From Paraburkholderia phenazinium (GTDB lineage: Bacteria; Pseudomonadota; Gammaproteobacteria; Burkholderiales; Burkholderiaceae), in NCBI RefSeq assembly GCF_900142845.1, contig NZ_FSRU01000002.1, positions 496,001 through 560,000 of the forward strand: 64,000 nt of DNA, written 5' to 3'. Below, piece after piece: positions 1 to 8,681 of the stretch. The position numbers and the translations under genes were made by a program. Each line of letters starts with the position of its first letter. The first letter of the stretch is position 1. The notes under the pieces were generated by a model, which worked only from the letters and a program-made list of their open reading frames with translations, was not told where the DNA came from and made no database searches.

Positions 1-174
1 AGGGTCTCGATGTCGTATTGCCACTGATGTTGTGCGGATCTCGAAGCGAGTCATCAGGACCGCTGCGCTAGAATCCGTTTTCCATCTGCGTCGCTACGCC
101 GTGTCTATCCAACACCCGGCATTGATATCCGCCAGGTTGCGGCGACGCATCCCTCTCTCGTTCTTCTTCCGCCC

Positions 175-672
175 ATGGACATCGTTCAAGATCTGCAGTC
201 GATTGCCGCTCAGGAAAACGCCCTGGTGTTCCCCCATTTCGATGCCGATCGCGCATGGCAACTCGGCGCGTATCTGCACGAGGTTGCGCAAGCGCGCGGA
301 CTCGCGCTCGCCATCGACATCCGCACCTTCGGCCAGCCGCTGTTCTTCAGCCTCCTCGCGGGCGCGACGCCGGACAATGTCGACTGGGCGCGCCGCAAGG
401 GCAACGTGGTGGCGCATTTCCGCCGCAGCTCATACGCGCTCGGTTTGCGCATGCAGCAGGCGGGCAGCACGCTCGCCGAAAAGCACGGCTTGCCGCTCGG
501 CGAATACGCCTCGCATGGCGGCGCGTTTCCATTGACGGTGGCGGGCGCGGGTGTGATCGGTTCGGTGACGGTGTCCGGCCTGCCGCAGCGCGCCGATCAT
601 GAGCTCGTCGTGGAGGCGCTGTGCGCGCACCTCGGTCAGGACTACAGCAAGCTCGCGCTTGCAAAGGCCTGA
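175..672 (+). CDS. UPF0303 / heme-degrading-domain family protein
   Basis: 165-residue cytosolic protein that reads throughout as the UPF0303 family (HbpS/GlcG-like fold, related to yeast YBR137W). Recognisable blocks are the central [18 protein letters not shown] stretch and the C-terminal [24 protein letters not shown], quoted here only as landmarks at residues 67-84 and about 124-147. No signal peptide or membrane segment. The biochemical role of the family is not settled. The stop lies 4 bp before the SMR transporter start, so the two are probably cotranscribed. No recognisable gene precedes it in bases 1-174. Confidence 0.85.
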   Translation: MDIVQDLQSIAAQENALVFPHFDADRAWQLGAYLHEVAQARGLALAIDIRTFGQPLFFSLLAGATPDNVDWARRKGNVVAHFRRSSYALGLRMQQAGSTLAEKHGLPLGEYASHGGAFPLTVAGAGVIGSVTVSGLPQRADHELVVEALCAHLGQDYSKLALAKA

Positions 673-676
673 ACTC

Positions 677-1015
677 ATGCGCGTGCCTCCTTATGCGCTG
701 CTCGCCATCGCCATCGTCGCCGAGGTGATTGCCACCTCCGCGCTGCGTGCGTCGGAAGGCTTCTCACGCTGGTTGCCTGCGGCGGTGGTCGTGCTCGGTT
801 ACGGCGTGGCGTTCTACTGTCTGTCGTTGACGCTCAAGACCATTCCAGTCGGGATCGTCTATGCGATCTGGTCGGGTGCCGGCATCGTTCTGATCAGTCT
901 CGTCGCCCTGGTGCTGTATCGGCAGGTGCCCGATTTGCCGGCCATCATCGGGCTCGGGCTGATCATCTCCGGTGTCGTCGTGCTCAACCTGTTCTCGAAG
1001 ATGCAGGCGCATTGA
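677..1015 (+). CDS. SMR-family small multidrug efflux protein (EmrE/QacE type)
   Basis: 112 residues with four hydrophobic segments, the length and layout of small multidrug resistance transporters, which act as inner-membrane dimers exchanging protons for cationic drugs. Glu16 in helix 1 (IAIVAEVIATSAL) matches the essential Glu14 of EmrE, and helix 3 has the typical YAIWSGAG motif. The ATG at 677 is chosen because it lies just after the upstream stop and gives family length; a longer in-frame start at 599 would overlap the UPF0303 gene. Substrate is unknown. Confidence 0.9.
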   Translation: MRVPPYALLAIAIVAEVIATSALRASEGFSRWLPAAVVVLGYGVAFYCLSLTLKTIPVGIVYAIWSGAGIVLISLVALVLYRQVPDLPAIIGLGLIISGVVVLNLFSKMQAH

Positions 1016-1026
1016 GGCGTTGCGCG

Positions 1027-1416
1027 TTACTTGCAGCGGACGATCATCGAACGGTTTTTCACGTTGGCCGATACGACGTTGGTAACGCTGCCGCCGGCGG
1101 CGCCGCCTTCATCGTTGTCTTTTGAAATGATGTCGTAGCCGGTGGCGCCGCAGGCTTGCCCCGCCTGGACATAGCAGGACGCCCAGCTCGACGCGGCGTC
1201 CGCGCCGCTGCAGTTCACCGCAAAGCCGGTCTGGCCGTTCGGCAGGTTGATCAGCGAGGTCGTATTCGACGACGCACACGCGCTCAAGGCGACGGCGGCC
1301 AGCAGCGCAACGGGCAGGGCGCCGATACGCGCCCACGCGCTGCGGCTCGCGCCGTGCGCTGCCTCGGTGGCAGGGCACTGGCCGGACGGGCGAAAGCGCC
1401 GCGTAAGTTGCTTCAT
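1027..1416 (-). CDS. small outer-membrane-type lipoprotein
   Basis: 129 residues. A hydrophobic stretch followed by the lipobox LSAC (Cys at about residue 47) predicts signal peptidase II processing and lipidation. The mature part is about 80 residues with several cysteines (CSGADAASSWASCYVQAGQACG) that may form disulfides. The region before the hydrophobic core is unusually long (about 30 residues). An AGAGGA-like ribosome site sits upstream of the ATG. No functional domain recognised. Convergent with the SMR gene. Confidence 0.75.
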   Translation of the reverse strand: MKQLTRRFRPSGQCPATEAAHGASRSAWARIGALPVALLAAVALSACASSNTTSLINLPNGQTGFAVNCSGADAASSWASCYVQAGQACGATGYDIISKDNDEGGAAGGSVTNVVSANVKNRSMIVRCK

Positions 1417-1531
1417 GGTGTGTCCTCTTTAAACGGATGGCTAGACGAATGGCGAAAGCGACGGCGTTGCAAACGCCGCGCGGCCGGAGCGCGAGCAGCG
1501 CGAGTGGCGACCGGAGGCGCTACGGCGCGGC

Positions 1532-1729
1532 TCAGTCGAGCTCCGGGTCGATCGTAATGCCCGCGCTTCTGACAATGCGGCGGCTCTCGGCCCCGCTTTC
1601 AGTGGCCGCATCTTCCCAGATGCTGATGGCCTTTGGAATCTCGATGCCATGGTTGCCGGCATAGGCGAACCATGTGTTGGCCGCATCGGGCTCGGCGATT
1701 TCAGTTTGCTCTAAAAAATATTTTCCCAT
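1532..1729 (-). CDS. hypothetical small protein
   Basis: 65 residues when started at 1729, where a GGGAG ribosome-binding site lies about 8 bases upstream; a longer start at 1831 has weaker support. Acidic, soluble, no recognised domain. Coding direction is supported only by codon use and the ribosome site, so this is tentative. Confidence 0.5.
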   Translation of the reverse strand: MGKYFLEQTEIAEPDAANTWFAYAGNHGIEIPKAISIWEDAATESGAESRRIVRSAGITIDPELD

Positions 1730-2030
1730 ATTGCGGACTCCCGGATCGATTAGGTCCCACGCACATATCGTGCCGCGTACCGGGTTCGACCGTGTCGCGT
1801 CGCGCAAGTGCGGCGCAAGGCTTTTTTTCACGGAGAACTTATTGCCGCCAGATGCGACTTATACCTGTTGGATGCACGCAGTGGTCCGATTGCACCCAGG
1901 CTCCTGGTCGAGTACGTCCGAGGGTGGACCGCGGTGCAGTCCGGCGAGTACCATAAGTGCGAAGTCCGATTTCGCCGGGCCTGTGGTTCCGGCGTCTGAC
2001 TTTCTGACGGATTCTTCTGATGAGGCGACC

Positions 2031-2318
2031 ATGGAAATTCGGTTTCCCGCGGACGCGCCCGCTTACCGCGATTCCAACCTGACAGTCGTGTTCCGCGCGC
2101 TGGTGGACGGCGAGGCCGTGCCGTGCGCGATTTCGGTGGAAGCGCTTGAAGACCATTTCGGCGCATGCTCCGAAGACCGCGAAGGCTGGATGCGAGCCTT
2201 CGACGCGGGGCGTGGACGTATCGAAGAGGTGGCGCGCGAGCATCTGCAGATCAGCAACGGCACTCCCGTGCTGCTGAAGAGCGGGCATTTTCCGCCAGGC
2301 AATGTGGCTGGCCTGTAG
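2031..2318 (+). CDS. DUF1488 family protein
   Basis: 95 residues matching the DUF1488 pattern: an N-terminal strand with a PxxRV-like section, then CAISVEALEDHFG and a C-terminal helix-plus-strand ending GTPVLLKSGHF. Family function is unknown. The ATG at 2031 is preferred to an in-frame start far upstream because only this part resembles the family. A stand-alone gene. Confidence 0.75.
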   Translation: MEIRFPADAPAYRDSNLTVVFRALVDGEAVPCAISVEALEDHFGACSEDREGWMRAFDAGRGRIEEVAREHLQISNGTPVLLKSGHFPPGNVAGL

Positions 2319-2436
2319 CGGCTAGGCAAAGGGCGCTGCGTAGCGAAGGAGGGTGCGTGCCGCGCTGTGTCCCATCGTGCCGCAACTGCATGCCGCCATC
2401 TCATGTGCCACCCCGTGCGTCACCTTATGAGCCACC

Positions 2437-3405
2437 TCACGCCGCCACTTTCGCCGCGTCCTGCGCAGCGGCAAAAGCAAGGCGGATACCCTCGTCATAC
2501 GAGGTCTTCCTGATCGGCCCAATCAGCGCCTGCAACGCACTGTCGTCGAGTATGAGCGGCTCGCTCATCAGGTAATTCATTTCCACCATTTCCCGCATGA
2601 TCGGATTGAACAGGCCGAGCACGCGCAGCATCGGCTTGCCGGCAACCATCAGTCTGGGTTCGCGTCCGGCCAGCGCATAGGCTTTGGCGGCGATCTCACG
2701 CTGCGTGATCGTACCGGCGCCGGCGAGGTGCAGCCAACGGCCATAGGCCTCCGGCGTGCGCGTGAGGGTCTCGACGACCGGTCCGACATCCGGTACGAAC
2801 ACGAACTCATGCGGCACGTCGATCGGGCCGACCATCTGCGCCCGCGTGCCGCGCGCCGCGCTTTCGAACACGCCGTTCACAAAGCTGCGCTCGACGCCTG
2901 GGCCGTAAAAGTCGGGCAGGCGCAACACGAGCGTCGAGAGTCCATGATGGCCGTGCGCGTCGAGCACCAGATTCTCCTGGGCGAGCCGCATCTGGCCTTT
3001 GAACGTGTGCGGTTCACGGGGATGATTTTCCGTCACCGGTTGGCTGCGCGCGCGGCCGTACGGATAGACCGTGCCGATCAGGATCAGGCGCTCGACACCT
3101 GCCGCGCGCAGGCCGGCCAGCGTCTTCTCCATCAGCGGCGGGTGCGTCTCGAACTGGTTGTAGGGCACGCCCACCAGATATATGGCCGTTTGCAGGCCTT
3201 GGGCCGCAGCGACGACCGACGCCGGATCGTCCGGGTTCCACGTGACGATCTCCGCACGCGGATCCTGGCCGAAAGCCGCTTCGAGCGAACCACGCGAGCG
3301 CCCGATGACGCGGTAGTCCCGCCCGGTGGCGCCCAGCGCGTGAGCAATGCTTTGGCCGATTGCCCCGGCGGCGCCGAACAGGCCGACTTTCCCTACGTTT
3401 TCCAT
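2437..3405 (-). CDS. NAD-dependent epimerase/dehydratase family (NmrA-like) protein
   Basis: 322 residues with an N-terminal Rossmann fold; the dinucleotide motif GAAGAIG is at residues 11-17. The rest resembles atypical extended SDRs, and the usual YxxxK pair is not obvious (closest is the TVYPYGRARS segment). The start at 3405 is fixed by an AAGGAG ribosome site 6 bases upstream. It diverges from a TetR regulator, and a palindrome in the shared promoter region suggests direct control by that regulator. Substrate unknown. Confidence 0.8.
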   Translation of the reverse strand: MENVGKVGLFGAAGAIGQSIAHALGATGRDYRVIGRSRGSLEAAFGQDPRAEIVTWNPDDPASVVAAAQGLQTAIYLVGVPYNQFETHPPLMEKTLAGLRAAGVERLILIGTVYPYGRARSQPVTENHPREPHTFKGQMRLAQENLVLDAHGHHGLSTLVLRLPDFYGPGVERSFVNGVFESAARGTRAQMVGPIDVPHEFVFVPDVGPVVETLTRTPEAYGRWLHLAGAGTITQREIAAKAYALAGREPRLMVAGKPMLRVLGLFNPIMREMVEMNYLMSEPLILDDSALQALIGPIRKTSYDEGIRLAFAAAQDAAKVAA

Positions 3406-3468
3406 GACGACTCCTTGAACAAGGTGACGGACTTCGATGTGCCGCCAAATAACTGGATGAATTTTTAT

Positions 3469-3493
3469 GAACATCGTTTAGTGAACGGTGTTC
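3469..3493. promoter_or_regulatory. candidate TetR operator
   Basis: Imperfect 25-bp palindrome whose outer arms are GAACA and TGTTC with inner CGTT/AACG matches; 10 of 12 positions per arm are complementary. It lies in the AT-richer gap between the divergent epimerase (start 3405) and TetR gene (start 3529), the usual position of a TetR-family autoregulatory operator. The link is inferred from position and symmetry. Confidence 0.55.
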
Positions 3494-3528
3494 AGTTTAA
3501 TTTGACTTTTCAGTTTGTCAACCGGAAA

Positions 3529-4356
3529 ATGCGTGGCATGGGAATCAATGAACGAAAGACTCGCGAGAAGCAGGCGTTGCGCGACCGCATCCTCGAGGCG
3601 GCGCGGCGCATCGTCATACGCGAAGGGTTCGCGGCGCTGTCGATGCGCAAGATCGCCGACGCCATCGAATACTCACCCGCTACGCTATACCTGTACTTTG
3701 CTAGCCGCGACGAGATTGCGCGTGCGCTGTGCGCGCAGGGCTATGCGCAGTTGCTTGCCGGTTTTGAGCCGCTCGCGCAGATTGCCGATCCCGCCGAGCG
3801 GCTGAAGGCGCTGGCCCGTGCCTACGTGGCGTTCGGCGTGGCGCATCCGCAGACGTACCGGCTGATCTTCATGGAAGATCCGACCTACCTGGGCGCGGCG
3901 CTGGGCGGCGCGAGCGAAGCGGAGAAAGCGTCCGCCGGCGCGGCGAACGAGCGGGCGAACAAACCGGCGGGCAATCCGGCCGACCCCCAGGCTGCTCCCC
4001 AGGCCGACGCCCAGCTCATCAACCCCGCGGCCTCCGACGATTCCAGCGACGCGGCGATGCGCCTGATGGTGGGCGCGCTCGACGAGCTGAAAGCGGCGGG
4101 GCGCCTGCCGGCATCGGCGGACGGCGCGGTCTGGGCCGAGGCGTTGTGGGCCACGATGCATGGAATCGTGGCGCTCAATCTGACCTGTCCGGTGTTTCCG
4201 ACTTCGCCGCTCGACACGGTCATCGACGCCGCGCTGGACGCCTGGTTCGGCGTACGCGAACAGCCGGCTGCGGCCGCCGCCGCGGCGCCGCCGGCCGCAG
4301 CCCGATCCACGCGCGCGCGCCGTCCGGCCGCGAAGCCGAAAGCCGTCGACGCGTGA
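3529..4356 (+). CDS. TetR/AcrR family transcriptional regulator
   Basis: 275 residues. An N-terminal DNA-binding domain spans about residues 12-65, with the helix-turn-helix LSMRKIADAIEYSPATLYLYF. The C-terminal ligand domain resembles the WHG-type TetR class (AHPQTYRLIFMEDP). An Ala/Asp/Pro-rich linker at about 125-175 and an Ala-rich basic tail extend beyond the usual 200 residues. The ATG at 3529 (or 3538) is chosen because coding similarity begins there. Likely represses the divergent epimerase gene. Confidence 0.85.
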   Translation: MRGMGINERKTREKQALRDRILEAARRIVIREGFAALSMRKIADAIEYSPATLYLYFASRDEIARALCAQGYAQLLAGFEPLAQIADPAERLKALARAYVAFGVAHPQTYRLIFMEDPTYLGAALGGASEAEKASAGAANERANKPAGNPADPQAAPQADAQLINPAASDDSSDAAMRLMVGALDELKAAGRLPASADGAVWAEALWATMHGIVALNLTCPVFPTSPLDTVIDAALDAWFGVREQPAAAAAAAPPAAARSTRARRPAAKPKAVDA

Positions 4357-4402
4357 TAACGTTCAGCCTTCCATCCGAACACGCCTTTCCACCTGCTACG
4401 CC

Positions 4403-5533
4403 ATGTCCACTCCTGAAGCATCCGCCGTCAGCGACGAAGTCACGACCTACATTGCCAACCGCATCGGCTTTATCGAACTGGAGCGCCCGAAAGCGCTGAA
4501 CGCGCTCTCGACGGGCATGATCCGCGGGATGCATGCCGCGCTCGACGCCTGGCGCGAGGATCCCGATGTGCTGGCGGTGGTGGTGCGCAGCCAGCATCCG
4601 CGCGCGTTCTGCGCGGGCGGCGATATCCGCTTTCTGTACGAGTCGTTTCAGCGCGGCGACGAGGCGGCGCGCGACACCTTCTTTATCGAGGAATACCGTC
4701 TCAATCACGCCATCTTCACTTACCCGAAGCCCTATATCGCCCTGATGAACGGCGTGGTGATGGGCGGCGGCATGGGGATTTCGCAAGGCGCGCATCGCAC
4801 GGGCGGCTTGCGGGTGGTGACCGGCTCGACCCGCATCGCCATGCCGGAGACGCGCATCGGACTCTTTCCCGACGTCGGCGCCGGCTGGTTTCTGGCGCGC
4901 ACGCCGGGTGCGCTCGGCCGCTATCTGGCCGTGACCGGCGAGACCATTGGCCCCGCCGACGCGCTGTACGCCGGTCTCGCTGACGCCTATATCGACGACA
5001 CGGCGTTGCCCGCGCTCGTCGACACCTTGCGTAGCGAAGTATTCGAGCGCGGCGTGGACGTGGTGGCATGCGTCGAGCGCGAAACGGCGGCGCACAAGGT
5101 CGTGCCGACGCCCGATACCTCGCCGCTGGCGGACACGCGAGCCTTTATCGACCGGCATTTTGCGCTGCCGGACGTGGCGCAGATCCTGGCGTCGCTCGAG
5201 GCGGTGAGCGGCTGCGAAGAGGCCGAGTGGGCCGAGCAGATCGTCGGCGTGCTGCGCGAACGTTCGCCGCTGTCGATGGCGGTGTCGCTGGAGGTGGTGA
5301 CGCGCGCGGAGGGCGCGATGGCGGATTGTCTGCGCCGCGACCTGGACCTGACGCGCACGAGCTTCGCGCATGGCGATGTGGTGGAAGGCATCCGCGCCCG
5401 CATCATCGACAAGGACAACGCGCCGCGCTGGCGCTTCGCCCGCATCGAAGAAGTCCGCGCCGACGATGTGGCGCAGATGTTCGAGAGCCCGTGGCCGGCG
5501 GCGGAGCACCCGCTGGCCGATCTGCAGGGCTAG
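4403..5533 (+). CDS. enoyl-CoA hydratase/isomerase family, 3-hydroxyisobutyryl-CoA hydrolase type
   Basis: 376 residues, the length of 3-hydroxyisobutyryl-CoA hydrolases (about 350-380) rather than short enoyl-CoA hydratases. Crotonase-fold motifs are clear: FCAGGDIRFLYES for CoA binding and oxyanion hole, GGGMGISQGAHR, and MPETRIGLFPDVGAGWFL with the acidic catalytic region. Such enzymes release 3-hydroxyisobutyrate from its CoA ester in valine breakdown. No other valine pathway genes are nearby, so the substrate is inferred from family only. Confidence 0.85.
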   Translation: MSTPEASAVSDEVTTYIANRIGFIELERPKALNALSTGMIRGMHAALDAWREDPDVLAVVVRSQHPRAFCAGGDIRFLYESFQRGDEAARDTFFIEEYRLNHAIFTYPKPYIALMNGVVMGGGMGISQGAHRTGGLRVVTGSTRIAMPETRIGLFPDVGAGWFLARTPGALGRYLAVTGETIGPADALYAGLADAYIDDTALPALVDTLRSEVFERGVDVVACVERETAAHKVVPTPDTSPLADTRAFIDRHFALPDVAQILASLEAVSGCEEAEWAEQIVGVLRERSPLSMAVSLEVVTRAEGAMADCLRRDLDLTRTSFAHGDVVEGIRARIIDKDNAPRWRFARIEEVRADDVAQMFESPWPAAEHPLADLQG

Positions 5534-5609
5534 GCATCAAACGCAGGGACGATGCGTAGGGATCAGGCGCAGGATAGGCGGGTTCCGCGAGACCGGAACT
5601 CGGTGTCCC

Positions 5610-6035
5610 TCATTCCTCATCGTCGAACGCCATGAACGCGCGCATGAACACCAGCGCGCCCCAGCCCCACATGGCGTTGGCGGCGAAGCCCTCGGCGAGG
5701 CGCGGCAGCATGTTGCCGCTCGGCCAGATGCCGCGCAGCGGATCGACCACGAACACGCTCGCCGCCGTCAGCGCGATGCCGCCGAACACAAACGCCTGAA
5801 TCCACGGCGCGCGGCGCTCGGGCGCGACGCGCAACAGCCATGCCATCAACACCGCCCACACGGCGCTCCACACGGCATTCGCGATGAATTCCGGCAGTCC
5901 CAGCGGCAGGAACGGCGCAGTCGAAAAACCTGCTGTTTCGATCAGCCCCGCGGCGTGCAGCAGCGCGAGGGTCGATTCGTGGAAAAACAGTGAAGCCAGA
6001 AAGCCGGATACGAACGGCAGGATGATTTTTTGCAT
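5610..6035 (-). CDS. hypothetical integral membrane protein
   Basis: 141 residues with about four hydrophobic helices and an acidic C-terminus (FDDEE). No recognised family. The ATG at 6035 is chosen over an upstream TTG at 6050. Convergent with the hydrolase gene; the 75-bp gap shows no strong terminator. Confidence 0.65.
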   Translation of the reverse strand: MQKIILPFVSGFLASLFFHESTLALLHAAGLIETAGFSTAPFLPLGLPEFIANAVWSAVWAVLMAWLLRVAPERRAPWIQAFVFGGIALTAASVFVVDPLRGIWPSGNMLPRLAEGFAANAMWGWGALVFMRAFMAFDDEE

Positions 6036-6202
6036 GCGGTGCAGCGCCAAGGGCCCGGTTGGCGGCGACCGCGCGGCCCGGGCCGGATTATCGAAAGACG
6101 CGTCATTATATAGACGCAGCGGCGGGTTTCAGGGTGCCGTCTGTATGCTTAAGCGTCGGGCTAATCACGAAAGTGGAAAACCTAAGCTAAAAAAAATCGT
6201 TC

Positions 6203-6229
6203 AAAAGCCTGGGTCCGATCCATAGACTG
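6203..6229 (+). promoter_or_regulatory. candidate sulfur-regulated promoter of the ssu operon
   Basis: An A-rich tract (6190-6207) is followed by AAAAGCC, CGATC and CATAGACTG. The same ordered words, with different spacing, occur upstream of the sulfate-binding protein gene at 41306-41324. TAGACT at 6223-6228 could serve as the -10, giving a leader of about 400 nt before ssuD. CysB-type activation is inferred; no CysB consensus could be tested. Confidence 0.4.
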
Positions 6230-6313
6230 TTTCTCCATGTAGACGGCATTGCCGCCGTCGTCCACTTACCGCGCGCCGGGAAGGCGCACGTTTCGTCAAG
6301 GGAAGCTGTCGCG

Positions 6314-6382
6314 ATGTCCTTTCTGAAGCCGGTCTCCGCTGTTCCCCCTACGGCACCGCCGCGCTGTCGGCGCGGCCGCTAG
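6314..6382 (+). CDS. possible 22-codon leader peptide of the ssu operon
   Basis: ATG with an AAGGGA-like ribosome site about 9 bases upstream, then 22 codons ending PPRCRRGR. The last codons and stop fall inside a 7-bp all-GC hairpin (arms 6370-6376 and 6382-6388, loop CGCTA). A cysteine codon (6365-6367) directly precedes the hairpin, an arrangement suggestive of translation-coupled attenuation. Unproven; it may be chance in GC-rich DNA. Confidence 0.3.
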   Translation: MSFLKPVSAVPPTAPPRCRRGR

Positions 6383-6571
6383 CCGCGCGGCCAGCGACGC
6401 CCGTGAGCCTGCCCGGCTGCCGGTCCAACGGTCAGCGCAGCGTTCGCCGCCGGCTCGTCCGCGGTCTGGCGAGCGCGGGAGTCCTGAATCAACGCTTTTC
6501 CGATCTGTCTTGCGGTATGGCCGTGCCGGTTGACTGAGGCCGCGTCGCCGGCCCGGCGTGGCCGCGCCGCC

Positions 6572-6640
6572 ATGGTGTGCGCGCGCCGGCCCATCCCGCC
6601 TTTATTAATCCAGTCTCGAACAAGCAGGAGCAGCAAATGA
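6572..6640 (+). CDS. possible second 22-codon upstream ORF overlapping the ssuD start
   Basis: ATG at 6572 opens a 22-codon frame ([10 protein letters not shown]...) whose TGA overlaps the ssuD ATG as ATGA, the geometry of translational coupling. The ssuD ribosome site CAGGAG (6625-6630) lies inside it. Its own ribosome site is weak, so expression is uncertain. Confidence 0.25.
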   Translation: MVCARRPIPPLLIQSRTSRSSK

Positions 6641-7794
6641 ATGTGTTCTGGTTCATCCCGACTCACGGCGACAGCCGGTATCTCGGTACGTCCCAAGGCG
6701 CACGCGCAGCCGATTACGACTATTTCCAGCAGATCGCCGTCGCCGCCGATACGCTCGGCTACGAGGGCGTTCTGCTGCCGACCGGCCGCTCCTGCGAAGA
6801 CGCATGGGTTGTCGCCTCGAGCCTGATCGCGGCCACCCGGCGCCTGAAGTTTCTCGTCGCCATTCGCCCGGGCATTACCTCGCCGGGTCTCGCGGCACGC
6901 ATGGCGTCGACCTTCGACCGCCTGTCGGGCGGGCGTCTGCTGATCAACGTGGTGACGGGCGGCGACGCGGCCGAGCTCGAAGGCGACGGCGTGTTCGTCA
7001 GTCACGATACGCGCTACGAAATCACCGACGAATTCCTGTACATCTGGCGTCAACTGCTGACGGCCGCGCACACGAACGACGCGATCGATTTCGAAGGCAA
7101 GCATCTCACCTCGAAGGGCGGCAAGGTGCTGTATCCGCCGGTGCAGGACCCGCATCCGCCGCTGTGGTTCGGCGGTTCGTCGCCGGCCGCGCACGAGATG
7201 GCCGGCGAGCACATCGACACGTACCTGACCTGGGGCGAGCCGCCCGAAGCGGTCGCGAAGAAGATCGCCGACATCCGCGCCCGCGCCGCGGCGCATGGCC
7301 GCGAGATCAAGTTCGGGATTCGCTTTCACGTCATCGTCCGCGAGACGGAAGAGGAAGCGTGGGCCGCCGCCGACAAGCTGATCAGCAAGCTCGACGACGA
7401 GACCATCGCCCGCGCGCAGGCCTCGTTCGCCAAGATGGATTCGGAAGGGCAGCGCCGCATGGCCGCGTTGCACGGCGGCAAGCGCGGCAGCCGTGAGGAT
7501 CTCGAGGTGTATCCGAACGTATGGGCCGGCGTCGGCCTCGTGCGCGGCGGCGCGGGTACGGCAATCGTCGGCAATCCTGAACAGGTCGCCGCGCGCATGA
7601 AGGAATACGCGGACCTCGGGATCGACACGTTCATCCTGTCGGGCTACCCGCATCTGGAAGAGTCGTACCGCTTTGCCGAACTGGTGTTTCCGCTGCTGCC
7701 GAACCGCAAGCGCGCGAGCGCGAGCGGGCCGCTGTCGGGGCCGTTCGGCGAGATCGTCGGGAACAACTATTTGCCGAAGGTTAGCCAGAGCTAG
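6637..7794 (+). CDS. ssuD: alkanesulfonate monooxygenase SsuD (FMNH2-dependent)
   Basis: 385 residues, close to E. coli SsuD (381), matching from [17 protein letters not shown] onward. Member of the bacterial-luciferase-like family: uses FMNH2 and O2 to release sulfite from alkanesulfonates, so the cell can use them as sulfur source when sulfate and cysteine are short. Start fixed by CAGGAG seven bases upstream. First main gene of ssuD-ssuC-ssuB. The FMN reductase (ssuE) and binding protein (ssuA) that usually precede it are absent from the 600 bp upstream and must be encoded elsewhere. Confidence 0.95.
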   Translation: MNVFWFIPTHGDSRYLGTSQGARAADYDYFQQIAVAADTLGYEGVLLPTGRSCEDAWVVASSLIAATRRLKFLVAIRPGITSPGLAARMASTFDRLSGGRLLINVVTGGDAAELEGDGVFVSHDTRYEITDEFLYIWRQLLTAAHTNDAIDFEGKHLTSKGGKVLYPPVQDPHPPLWFGGSSPAAHEMAGEHIDTYLTWGEPPEAVAKKIADIRARAAAHGREIKFGIRFHVIVRETEEEAWAAADKLISKLDDETIARAQASFAKMDSEGQRRMAALHGGKRGSREDLEVYPNVWAGVGLVRGGAGTAIVGNPEQVAARMKEYADLGIDTFILSGYPHLEESYRFAELVFPLLPNRKRASASGPLSGPFGEIVGNNYLPKVSQS

Positions 7795-7874
7795 GCGTGG
7801 CCGGCGAGGTCCGGGGCTGCGGTTCAGGCAGGCGAGCGCAGCCTCTGTATGGATAAGAAGTGGAGTAAGCGATC

Positions 7875-8681
7875 ATGGCTCGATCCAGTGGAAGTGAAAG
7901 TGCGGTACGGCGTCTCGGCGGACATGTGGCGCCGTGGATTGCGCCGCTTGTGATCCTGCTCGCGTGGGAGTTTGCCGCGCGCAGCGGCGTCCTCTCGACG
8001 CGCGTGTTGCCGGAGCCCATTGCGGTGGTGAAGGCGGCGTGGTCGCTGATCCAGTCCGGCGAAATGTGGGCCGACGTCAAGGTCAGCACGTGGCGCGCGG
8101 TGTCGGGCTTCGCGGTGGGCGGCAGCATCGGCCTGGCGCTCGGGCTGGCCACGGGACTCTTCAAGCCCATCGAAGTCGCACTCGATTCGACCGTGCAGAT
8201 GGTCCGCAATATTCCGGCGCTGGCGATGATCCCGCTCGTGATCCTGTGGTTCGGCATCGAAGAGGAAGCGAAGGTGTTTCTCGTCGCGCTCGGGGTGTTC
8301 TTCCCGATCTACGTCAATACGTTCCACGGCATCCGTTCGGTCGACGCGAACCTGATCGAGATGGCGCGCAGCTATGGCGTCAAAGGTTTCCGGCTGTATT
8401 GGGACGTGATCCTGCCGGGCGCGCTGCCGTCGATTCTGGTTGGCGTGCGCTTTGCGTTCGGCCTGATGTGGGTCACGCTGATCGTCGCGGAAACGATCTC
8501 CGCGCAGTCGGGGATTGGCTACATGACGATGAATGCGCGCGAGTTCCTGCAAACCGATGTGGTGGTGGTCGGCATCCTGCTGTATGCCGGACTCGGCAAG
8601 CTCGCGGATGTGCTGGCGAAAACGCTGGAGCGCGTCACGCTGCGCTGGCATCCGGCTTATCAACGGGGAGCGAAAGCATGA
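7875..8681 (+). CDS. ssuC: aliphatic sulfonate ABC transporter permease SsuC
   Basis: 268 residues, about six transmembrane helices. The binding-protein-dependent permease EAA-type loop is visible around [25 protein letters not shown], which contacts the ATPase. Closest to SsuC/TauC permeases. Its stop overlaps the ssuB start by 4 bp (ATGA), implying coupled translation. Imports sulfonates for SsuD with SsuB and a distant SsuA. Confidence 0.93.
   Translation: MARSSGSESAVRRLGGHVAPWIAPLVILLAWEFAARSGVLSTRVLPEPIAVVKAAWSLIQSGEMWADVKVSTWRAVSGFAVGGSIGLALGLATGLFKPIEVALDSTVQMVRNIPALAMIPLVILWFGIEEEAKVFLVALGVFFPIYVNTFHGIRSVDANLIEMARSYGVKGFRLYWDVILPGALPSILVGVRFAFGLMWVTLIVAETISAQSGIGYMTMNAREFLQTDVVVVGILLYAGLGKLADVLAKTLERVTLRWHPAYQRGAKA

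Noticed and set aside
6237..6242. ATG-TAG start-stop element in the ssu leader
   Set aside because: A six-base coincidence without a ribosome site; no reason to prefer it over chance.
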